Below are positions 6,292 to 12,430 of a stretch of DNA of 12,430 bases, in pieces (position 1 is the first letter of the stretch; every line of letters starts with the position of its first letter). The position numbers and the translations under genes were made by a program. Below the pieces are notes generated by a model. It had not been told where the DNA came from. It ran no database searches and was given only the letters and a program-made list of their open reading frames with translations. Location: assembly GCA_038214085.1 (NCBI GenBank), contig JBBQSF010000094.1, positions 1 to 12,430 on the forward strand, given 5' to 3'. The stretch comes from JBBQSF01 sp038214085. Lineage in GTDB: Bacteria; Bacteroidota; Bacteroidia; Bacteroidales; CG2-30-32-10.

Positions 6292-8079
6292 ATGATCTCA
6301 GAAATTATTTCAAGAAACGTGGCCGAAGCTATCGAAAGCCTTTATGGACAAAGGATACAAGAAGCTCAAGTACAAATTGAAAAAACAAATAAAGATTTTA
6401 GCGGAGATTTTACAGTAGTTGTTTTTCCATTTCTTAGAATTTCGAAAAAAGCGCCTGAAGTAACAGCACAAGAAATTGGAACTCTTCTGAAATTAAATGT
6501 TTCTGAAATTGCTGATTTCAATGTAATAAAGGGATTTTTGAATTTGGTTATAAGCGACAGTTATTGGGGGAAAAAGTTCTTAGAAATTGCACCAGACAGT
6601 GATTACGGACTACAAAAGACAACAGAGGAAAATCCTGTTGTTATTGAATTTTCTTCACCAAATACCAATAAGCCATTGCATCTCGGACATATCCGAAACA
6701 ATCTTTTGGGTTGGTCCGTTTCGCAGATATTGAAAGCAAATGGAAAAAATGTTAAAATGGTAAATCTGGTGAACGACCGTGGAATACATATTTGCAAATC
6801 AATGCTTGCGCATCAATTGTTCGGAAACAACGAAACCCCTGAATCCACAGGAATGAAGGGTGATAAACTTGTTGGAAAATATTATGTTGAATTTGACAAA
6901 AAATACAAAGAGCAAATAAGTGAAGGAATTGAATCTGGCTTAAATAAAGAAGAAGCTGAGCAAAAAGCACCCCTCATGATTCAGGCAAAAGATATGCTTA
7001 AAAAATGGGAAGACAACGATACTGAAACATTGAAATTATGGACTCTTATGAATTCATGGGTTTATAAGGGTTTTGATCAAACATACGAAAAACTCGGAAT
7101 ACTATTCGACAAAACATATCATGAATCATCCACGTATCTTTTAGGTAAAGAGCTTGTTGAACAAGGTGTACAGAAAGGTGTATTTGTAAAAAAAGAAGAT
7201 GGGTCCGTATGGATTGATATGACAGAGGAAGGTCTTGACGAAAAACTGCTTCTGAGGGCTGATGGCACTTCCGTGTATATCACACAGGACATGGGAACGG
7301 CATTGCTCCGGCACAAGGACTATTCGCCCGAAAAGCTTATTTACGTAGTTGGGAATGAACAGAATTATCATTTTGATGTTTTAAAAAAAATTCTTGCACG
7401 TCTTGATTACCAATGGTCACAGGATATTTATCATCTTTCGTATGGCATGGTAGAACTGCCGGAAGGAAAAATGAAATCGCGCGAAGGCACTGTTGTAGAT
7501 GCCGACGACCTGATTGACGAAATGATTGAAACTGCCCGCATTACTACAACTGAACTTGGAAAAACCGATGATTTTCCGGAAGAAGAAGCAGAAAACCTTT
7601 ACCGGATTTTAGGACTTGGGGCCTTAAAATACTTTATTCTTAAAGTTGACCCGAAAAAGAACATGACATTCAATCCTCAGGAATCAATTGATTTTAATGG
7701 AAACACCGGACCTTTTATTCAATACACCCATGCGCGAATTTGTTCTGTGTTGAGAAAAGCAGATTTGGAAAACTTTTCAATATCTCAGCATTCAGAATTT
7801 GATTTTGAACTTTTTGAGAAAGAAAAATCGCTCATTAAATTGCTGAATGAATTTCCTGAAACAATTGCAAATGCAGGGAAATTCCTGGATCCTTCGCTTA
7901 TTGCAAATTATGTTTATGAACTGGCAAAGGAATTCAACGGATTTTATCATGAACATTCCATACTCAACGAACCCGATGAAACACGTTCAATATTCAGATT
8001 ATCATTAAGCAATTGCACCGCCAATGTAATAAAAAATTCAATGAAATTACTTGGGATTGAAGTTCCTATACGGATGTAA
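6292..8079 (+). CDS. argS: Arginyl-tRNA synthetase
   Basis: This 595-residue class I aminoacyl-tRNA synthetase charges tRNA-Arg with arginine using ATP in the cytoplasm. The N-terminal ArgRS-specific domain covers about residues 1-90. The catalytic core carries the HIGH-type signature HLGH (130-133) inside FSSPNTNKPLHLGHIRNN, and the KMSKS-type loop reads KMKSREG (393-399), the usual ArgRS variant. DFNGNTGPFIQYTHAR (around 467-482) marks entry into the DALR anticodon-binding domain, which runs to the C-terminus and ends with the typical LLGIEVPIRM. Length is normal (about 550-600). The start is the ATG at 6292. The last 14 bp overlap the 3' end of the convergent transporter gene, so there is no intergenic terminator. 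Confidence 0.97.
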   Translation: MISEIISRNVAEAIESLYGQRIQEAQVQIEKTNKDFSGDFTVVVFPFLRISKKAPEVTAQEIGTLLKLNVSEIADFNVIKGFLNLVISDSYWGKKFLEIAPDSDYGLQKTTEENPVVIEFSSPNTNKPLHLGHIRNNLLGWSVSQILKANGKNVKMVNLVNDRGIHICKSMLAHQLFGNNETPESTGMKGDKLVGKYYVEFDKKYKEQISEGIESGLNKEEAEQKAPLMIQAKDMLKKWEDNDTETLKLWTLMNSWVYKGFDQTYEKLGILFDKTYHESSTYLLGKELVEQGVQKGVFVKKEDGSVWIDMTEEGLDEKLLLRADGTSVYITQDMGTALLRHKDYSPEKLIYVVGNEQNYHFDVLKKILARLDYQWSQDIYHLSYGMVELPEGKMKSREGTVVDADDLIDEMIETARITTTELGKTDDFPEEEAENLYRILGLGALKYFILKVDPKKNMTFNPQESIDFNGNTGPFIQYTHARICSVLRKADLENFSISQHSEFDFELFEKEKSLIKLLNEFPETIANAGKFLDPSLIANYVYELAKEFNGFYHEHSILNEPDETRSIFRLSLSNCTANVIKNSMKLLGIEVPIRM

Positions 8080-8956
8080 TTTTCCTCCTTTTTCCGAAAA
8101 TTTTCTTCACAACTAAAACAAATATTACAGCTGTAAAAAAGCTAAATGCAGCGTAAACAATTGCCGGCTTTTCCATGTCAACATTTTTAATCATGGTGCC
8201 TGAAATCATAAGTGCTAGAGCTGTATTGTGAAGTCCAACTTCAATGGAAATAGTAAATTGTGTTTTAAAATCAAAACGCAGTATTCTCATGAGCCAGAAT
8301 CCTGCAGACATGGCTAAAAAGTTTAATAACATTGCAGCTGGTAAAATTAGTGTAGCTTCCGTAAACTTTATTTCTGTTCCACCAACATTGCTTTGGGCAA
8401 AAATCTTAACTAAAAAAACACCTGCAAGTAATGTTGGCATTATAAATTTAAGAGGTTTTTCAACGCGAATTGCAAGTTTTTTGCTGAACGAACGAATATA
8501 AACACCAAGAACTGCGGGTATCAAAGCAATTATAAAAATCTGAATAATGGTTTCGCCAACTGGCAACACAATTTGTGAAGCAGATCCAAGAAAAAAGAAT
8601 AAGACATAACTTACTGTAATAGGAACAGTAATTAGAGTTAGCAGGCTGTTCATTATGGTCATAGATATTGCAAGAGCAGTTCTTCCTTTGAATAAATGCG
8701 TAATTAAATTTGATGCAGCACCACTTGCACAGGTTGACACAATTACCAATCCGGCTTTCATTTCGTTATTTAAAGGTGAAAAGTATGCAACAATAAAAGC
8801 AATTACAGGAACAATAAAAATCTGAATTGCAAGTGCACAAATTAAAGAAGCGGGATGTTTAAAAACGTTTTTAAAATCGGCAGCAGTAAGCGAAAGGCCA
8901 ACTCCCAGCATAATAATTGCCAGAACAATATTGATAAGATAATCAGATAAGTTCAA
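8066..8956 (-). CDS. Bile acid:sodium symporter (BASS/SBF) family transporter
   Basis: This is a polytopic inner-membrane protein of 296 residues with about 9-10 hydrophobic segments over its full length. Family hallmarks are MLGVGLSLTAADF (16-28), CASGAASN (76-83; CPGG.xSN in many relatives, with Ser82-Asn83 at the expected sodium site) and EVGLHNTALAL (239-249), with Glu239 aligning with the conserved sodium-ligand glutamate. Bacterial members move organic anions with Na+; the substrate here is not predictable. The frame has no ATG before Met16, which lies within the first membrane helix. An in-frame TAA lies 12 nt upstream of a TTG at 8956-8954, so I take TTG as start, with ATT at 8959 an alternative. 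It has its own promoter element, and its 3' end overlaps argS by 14 bp. Confidence 0.88.
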   Translation of the reverse strand: MNLSDYLINIVLAIIMLGVGLSLTAADFKNVFKHPASLICALAIQIFIVPVIAFIVAYFSPLNNEMKAGLVIVSTCASGAASNLITHLFKGRTALAISMTIMNSLLTLITVPITVSYVLFFFLGSASQIVLPVGETIIQIFIIALIPAVLGVYIRSFSKKLAIRVEKPLKFIMPTLLAGVFLVKIFAQSNVGGTEIKFTEATLILPAAMLLNFLAMSAGFWLMRILRFDFKTQFTISIEVGLHNTALALMISGTMIKNVDMEKPAIVYAAFSFFTAVIFVLVVKKIFGKRRKITSV

Positions 8957-8968
8957 AATGTTTTTTTA

Positions 8969-8999
8969 CAAATGTATCAAAAATTAAACGGAGCGTAAA
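8969..8999 (-). promoter_or_regulatory. Promoter of the SBF transporter gene
   Basis: On the minus strand TACATTTG (8976-8969) matches TAnnTTTG, with TTTA (8999-8996), one base off TTTG, 19 nt upstream. The predicted transcription start near 8962 leaves only about 6 nt before the TTG start, a nearly leaderless message. It lies in the 53-nt gap after the feo operon. Confidence 0.45.
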
Positions 9000-9009
9000 A
9001 TCTAGAAAT

Positions 9010-9186
9010 TTATTTCTTCTTTTTCTTTTCGATTTCTTTTTTCAAATCAGCAACAGCACAGCCACCGCAATCAGAGCCACAACCGCTGCAGGGATCATTC
9101 TTTTTCTGAAACGATCTAAAAATGCGATAAACAGCAAATCCAACTGCAAGTGCTATTATTATGGCCGCTATTATTTCCTGTATCAT
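9010..9186 (-). CDS. FeoB-associated cysteine-rich membrane protein
   Basis: This 58-residue protein has one N-terminal membrane helix (about residues 3-20, IQEIIAAIIIALAVGFAV), a short basic stretch (RIFRSFQKK) and a cysteine cluster Cys33-x2-Cys36-x3-Cys40-x2-Cys43. It ends in a lysine-rich tail. This is the layout of the small FeoB-associated Cys-rich family found downstream of feoB, thought to help ferrous iron transport at the membrane; the exact role, possibly iron or Fe-S binding, is not established. I chose the ATG at 9186-9184. A longer frame upstream exists but would overlap the preceding gene and lacks the family's normal N-terminus. The start is 5 nt after the stop of the M50-type gene, so the two are probably translationally coupled as the last members of the feo operon. 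Confidence 0.85.
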   Translation of the reverse strand: MIQEIIAAIIIALAVGFAVYRIFRSFQKKNDPCSGCGSDCGGCAVADLKKEIEKKKKK

Positions 9187-9191
9187 GATTT

Positions 9192-9866
9192 TTAAGGTTG
9201 CAAGGGATAAAACAATACAATAGAAAGATATATAAACCAGACAGACTGAGCCACAAATATCAGCGACCATATCAAAGCCGGGACATGAGTAAGTTTCGCA
9301 AGATTGGTGGCATCTCCAGCCTTTTTAGAATTTTTATAAGAAATTCCGAGCAATTGTAATGATGAGTATAATGATTCGAATAAAATTATTCCTGCTAAAA
9401 ATGACGCAACGAAAAAATATATTTGTTCCGTGCCATAAAAATTCACAATCAGCAGTAGTCCAGTAAAAGAAATGAGCCAGTAAATACCATAAGCATTCTT
9501 CACAAACATAAGAAGATTGATTAATGCAAAACATGCCAAAACATACAAAACAATAAGATTTTTATCCTCGGTTACAAGTAGAAACATAAGGTATGCGACA
9601 AGAGAGGCAAAAGGGTAACCTGAAAACGCAACAATAAACTGGCTGAATTTACCTTTTGACTTGGTAACAGCAGTGCCTGAAGTATCACTAAAAAGTTCAA
9701 CTGATAATACTTCTCCATTGAACAAAAGTGCAAACAATGTATGACCGCTTTCATGTATCAGTGTGTTCACTACTCTGATATACTTGCCCACAACAGGAAT
9801 TCTGTTTACCAGTAAAACAATCAAAGGTAGAGAATACAAAAAATATTTTTCAAATGAATCGTTCAT
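9192..9866 (-). CDS. M50-type (M50B-like) membrane zinc metallopeptidase
   Basis: This is a 224-residue polytopic membrane protein with a zinc-protease signature HESGH (38-42) in the first third, preceded by a hydrophobic segment (about 9-25). Further hydrophobic segments follow (about 77-98, 103-122, 127-143, 149-165 and 198-219). Asp185 in AGDATNLAKLTHVPALIW is a plausible third metal ligand, as in M50B-like proteins, where an Asp follows in a late segment. The family is related to site-2-protease-like intramembrane metalloproteases, but many members are uncharacterised and the substrate is unknown. It lies between feoAB (3 nt upstream) and the Cys-rich FeoB-associated gene (5 nt downstream), so it is cotranscribed with iron uptake. 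A role in FeoB maturation or turnover, or in iron-dependent signalling, would be speculation. The start is the ATG at 9866. Confidence 0.8.
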   Translation of the reverse strand: MNDSFEKYFLYSLPLIVLLVNRIPVVGKYIRVVNTLIHESGHTLFALLFNGEVLSVELFSDTSGTAVTKSKGKFSQFIVAFSGYPFASLVAYLMFLLVTEDKNLIVLYVLACFALINLLMFVKNAYGIYWLISFTGLLLIVNFYGTEQIYFFVASFLAGIILFESLYSSLQLLGISYKNSKKAGDATNLAKLTHVPALIWSLIFVAQSVWFIYLSIVLFYPLQP

Positions 9867-9869
9867 AAT

Positions 9870-12389
9870 TTAAAATCCTAATAAAGTTCCAATTTGAAAT
9901 ACAAGCACTGCAAGAAACCATGCCAAAAAAGTAGTATATCCCAACACAAACAAGGACCATTTTACAGATCCGGTTTCTCGAGCAATAACAGTTAATGTTC
10001 CAATGCATGGAGCGTATAAAAGTATAAAAATCATAAAAGATAAAGCCACTAATGGTGAAAAAATTAATTCTCCTTTTTTATCTCCTTCTGTATATACCTG
10101 CAATTTAAGTTTCGCCCCAAGTGTTTTACTATTTTTACCGAGATCATCTTCACTTTGAAAAAGTACAGCCATGGTTCCTACCACAATTTCTTTTGCAGCA
10201 ACACCCGTTAATATGCTAATTCCCATACGCCAGTCGAAACCTGCTGGAGCTATTACTGGTTCAATAAATTTTCCAATACGCCCTATATATGAGTTTTCCT
10301 GTTGGTCGCGTTTAAAATTAATTGCAATAGAATTAAGCACACTGTCTTTTTCGTTCTTAAGTTCAGTTTTAGATTTGTTACCAGAATTAATTTTATCCAA
10401 ATCATATTGCTGCGTTTTTTGAGCAAGCTGATTGGCAAAAAGTATTTCTTTTTCTTTATCTTTCGGAAAATAACCAAGCGCCCATATAAGAATGGAAGCA
10501 ATAAGAATGATTCCTCCCACTTTTTTAAGATATTGTTCACCTTTGTGCCACATGTGTTTTATAAGCGAACGTGTTGTGGGAACCCTGTATGGTGGAAGTT
10601 CCATAACAAATGGATATTCGGCATGTTTAAAAAACACTTTTTTAAATATCAGGGCTGCAATAATTGCAATTATTATTCCAGTAAAATAAATTACAAATAG
10701 CATAGAACCTGCGTTATCAGGGAAGAATGCAGAAATCAAAAGAATATAAACAGGCAATCGGGCACTGCAGGACATAAAGGGATTTATCAAAATGGTAAGC
10801 ATGCGTTCATTTCGATTTTCAATAGTACGTGTTGCCATAATTGCAGGAACATTGCATCCGAAACCCATAATTAAGGGAATAAAAGATTTTCCATGAAGCC
10901 CTATTTTATGCATCAGCTTGTCCATGATGAAAACCGCCCGAGCCATGTATCCTGTATCCTCCATAAGCGATATGAAAAAGAAAAGCAAAAGAATGTTGGG
11001 TAAAAAAACAATCACGCCACCCACTCCGCTAATTATTCCATCACCAATCAAATCCTTTAAAATTCCATCGGTCATTATTACATTTACCCATGAATGAAGC
11101 AAACCTACACCAGATTCTATCCATGACGAAGGAAATGCCCCAAGACGAAATGTAGACATAAAAACAAGCCACATAATTCCGATAAACAATGGCAATCCAA
11201 AAACCTTGTGTGTTAGTACTTCGTCAACCACATCGCTATGACGACGTTCAGTATGAATTCCGGGCACAAAAGTTTCCTTTAAAGCTCCTGAAATAAAGCC
11301 ATAACGCGCATCAGTAATAAGTGTTTCGGTGGTATCATTTAATAAGCGTTCCAACTTCTCCGATTCTTTAATAGCAGTAGAAATAATTTCGAGTCCATTC
11401 GCACAACTCTGAGCAATCTTAATAGCTTCCTTATCTTTTTCAAGCAACTTAATGGAAAGGTATCGGGATGAAATACGAATATTCAGCTTGTAGTTAGCTT
11501 CCTGCCTTATTTTTTCCTGTATTATTTTTATTGCCGATTCAATTGGTGCTCCATAATTAATGTGAATATGTCGAAGCACGGGATCTTTATCCTCAAACAC
11601 TTCAATAATTTTATCAAACAGATCTGAAATGCCTTTACGCTTGCTGCTTACTGTTGGTATTATTGGCATTCCCATTAATGTACCCAATGATTTATGATCG
11701 AGTTTGTCGTCCCGCTTTAAAAGATCGTCGTACATATTAAGCGCCATAACCACCTTAATATCCATATCAATGAGCTGTGTAGTAAGATACATATTTCGCT
11801 CAAGATTGGAAGCGTCAACCACATTAACAACCACATCAGGAATGTTTTCAAAAATAAAATTCTTTACATAAATTTCCTCAGGAGAATAAGCCGAAATGGA
11901 ATAAGTTCCCGGCAGATCAACAATATTAAAAAAATAATCTTTATGTTTAAATTGTGCTTCCTTAGCATCTACAGTAACTCCGCTGTAATTACCAACTCTT
12001 TCGTGCGAACCTGAAGCATTATTGAACAATGTGGTTTTTCCTGAATTCGGATTTCCTACGAGTGCTACATTTATTGTTTTTGAATAATTTCCAGTTGCAC
12101 TTGTTTTTAAACCGGCATCGTCAATGGTTCCGGAATAAATTTTCCGATCATTTTCAATGCTTTTAGAAAGCGGGATCACTTCAATCAATTCAGCCTCGCT
12201 TTCGCGGAGTGACAGATTGTAGCCCATTATGGAATATTCAATAGGATCCTTTAGTGGCGCACGTTTAACAACCTGAATTTCTTTTCCGGCAACAAAGCCC
12301 ATTTCCAATATTCGCCTACGGAAAGCGCCACGCCCTCTAACTTTAAGGATTATTCCCTTATCTTTTTCATGAAGATCTGATAAATTCAT
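9870..12389 (-). CDS. feoB: FeoA-FeoB fusion, ferrous iron transport protein
   Basis: This 839-residue inner-membrane protein imports Fe(II). Residues 1 to about 75 form a FeoA-like SH3 domain (LSDLHEKDKG, RILEMGFVAGKEI), followed by a linker to about 105 and the FeoB G domain. The G domain has P-loop GNPNSGKTT (112-120), GNYSGVTV (switch I), DLPG (158-161), NMYD (218-221) and a SSKRKGI G5 region. The membrane part begins near RHSDVVDEVLTHKVFG. Its first Gate motif contains GFGCNVPAIMATRT with Cys512, followed by Cys541 in MSCSARLP; the second includes AAKEIVVG (around 728-735). A hydrophilic lysine/glutamine-rich insertion sits between the last membrane blocks. FeoA-FeoB fusions are typical of Bacteroidota. 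I prefer the ATG at 12389-12387; an upstream in-frame TTG at 12398 would add three residues. Confidence 0.95.
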   Translation of the reverse strand: MNLSDLHEKDKGIILKVRGRGAFRRRILEMGFVAGKEIQVVKRAPLKDPIEYSIMGYNLSLRESEAELIEVIPLSKSIENDRKIYSGTIDDAGLKTSATGNYSKTINVALVGNPNSGKTTLFNNASGSHERVGNYSGVTVDAKEAQFKHKDYFFNIVDLPGTYSISAYSPEEIYVKNFIFENIPDVVVNVVDASNLERNMYLTTQLIDMDIKVVMALNMYDDLLKRDDKLDHKSLGTLMGMPIIPTVSSKRKGISDLFDKIIEVFEDKDPVLRHIHINYGAPIESAIKIIQEKIRQEANYKLNIRISSRYLSIKLLEKDKEAIKIAQSCANGLEIISTAIKESEKLERLLNDTTETLITDARYGFISGALKETFVPGIHTERRHSDVVDEVLTHKVFGLPLFIGIMWLVFMSTFRLGAFPSSWIESGVGLLHSWVNVIMTDGILKDLIGDGIISGVGGVIVFLPNILLLFFFISLMEDTGYMARAVFIMDKLMHKIGLHGKSFIPLIMGFGCNVPAIMATRTIENRNERMLTILINPFMSCSARLPVYILLISAFFPDNAGSMLFVIYFTGIIIAIIAALIFKKVFFKHAEYPFVMELPPYRVPTTRSLIKHMWHKGEQYLKKVGGIILIASILIWALGYFPKDKEKEILFANQLAQKTQQYDLDKINSGNKSKTELKNEKDSVLNSIAINFKRDQQENSYIGRIGKFIEPVIAPAGFDWRMGISILTGVAAKEIVVGTMAVLFQSEDDLGKNSKTLGAKLKLQVYTEGDKKGELIFSPLVALSFMIFILLYAPCIGTLTVIARETGSVKWSLFVLGYTTFLAWFLAVLVFQIGTLLGF

Positions 12390-12391
12390 TT

Positions 12392-12409
12392 GCTGCAAAT
12401 CGGCTGCAA
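12392..12409. repeat. 7-bp direct repeat just upstream of the feoAB start
   Basis: On the minus strand TTGCAGC occurs twice (12409-12403 and 12398-12392) with a 4-nt gap, so the copies are 11 bp apart, about one helical turn. The second copy ends 2 nt before the ATG. It could be a regulatory or mRNA element, or chance. Confidence 0.35.
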
Positions 12410-12426
12410 TTTAGAAATAATCTAAA
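12410..12426. repeat. Inverted repeat upstream of feoAB, candidate operator
   Basis: TTTAGA (12410-12415), a 5-nt spacer, and TCTAAA (12421-12426) form a perfect 6-5-6 dyad about 21-37 nt upstream of the feoAB ATG. Its size and TTAGA/TCTAA arms recall DtxR/IdeR-type metalloregulator half-sites, but the match is short and the AT-rich context makes chance possible. Confidence 0.4.
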
Positions 12427-12430
12427 CAAT

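Noticed and set aside
9004..9017. AGAAAT-TT-ATTTCT inverted repeat at the end of the feo operon as a terminator
   Set aside because: The loop is only 2 nt, the stem is A-T rich, and there is no T run after it.
9010..9270. Longer 86-codon version of the FeoB-associated Cys-rich gene
   Set aside because: The extra 28 residues overlap the M50-type gene in another frame and are not membrane-protein-like in the family pattern; the ATG at 9186, 5 nt after the previous stop, gives the normal small protein.
10302..10700. 132-codon open frame on the plus strand opposite feoB
   Set aside because: It lies wholly antisense to the well-supported feoB coding frame, shows no recognisable domain and has low-complexity composition rich in Phe, Lys and Asn expected from AT-rich antisense.
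12390..12398. Start of feoAB at the upstream TTG
   Set aside because: The ATG at 12389 is three codons downstream and precedes the FeoA domain directly, so it is the simpler start.

Overview
The window looks like a chromosomal segment of a member of the Bacteroidota, probably Bacteroidales-like. The evidence is AT-rich DNA, a fused FeoA-FeoB protein, an adjacent pyrB-pyrI pair, poor Shine-Dalgarno sequences, and repeated upstream elements of the Bacteroidota promoter type (TAnnTTTG, in some cases with TTTG 18-19 nt upstream). There are no phage, transposon, CRISPR, rRNA or tRNA features. The content is mostly housekeeping metabolism and transport. I do not see a clearly novel system, but several local arrangements deserve checking.

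Region 1 (1-2761, all minus strand) is a pyrimidine block. A GTPase-like protein of the cyclic 2,3-diphosphoglycerate synthetase type comes first behind a good promoter. It is followed by an intrinsic terminator with a UACG tetraloop, then pyrB and pyrI (pyrI runs off the left edge). The terminator ends 25 nt before pyrB and no separate pyrB promoter is visible, so it could act as an attenuator.

Region 2 (3005-6140) holds an exported SagB/ThcOx-type nitroreductase, a purine nucleoside phosphorylase (both minus) and, divergent from the phosphorylase, an exported lipoprotein of the MTA/SAH/adenosine deaminase family (plus). The last two can be joined in purine salvage: the deaminase would turn adenosine-type nucleosides into inosine-type ones outside the inner membrane, and the phosphorylase would cleave them in the cytoplasm. 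The spacer between them has a perfect dyad whose two arms are each a -7-like element.

Region 3 (6268-8999) contains argS (plus) and a bile acid:sodium symporter family transporter (minus). They overlap tail to tail by 14 bp. The transporter appears to start at a TTG codon.

Region 4 (9010-12430, minus) is a tight ferrous-iron operon: feoAB fusion, then an M50-type membrane metallopeptidase 3 nt later, then a 58-residue FeoB-associated cysteine-rich membrane protein 5 nt later. An inverted repeat and a direct repeat lie just upstream of feoAB and are candidates for metal-responsive control.
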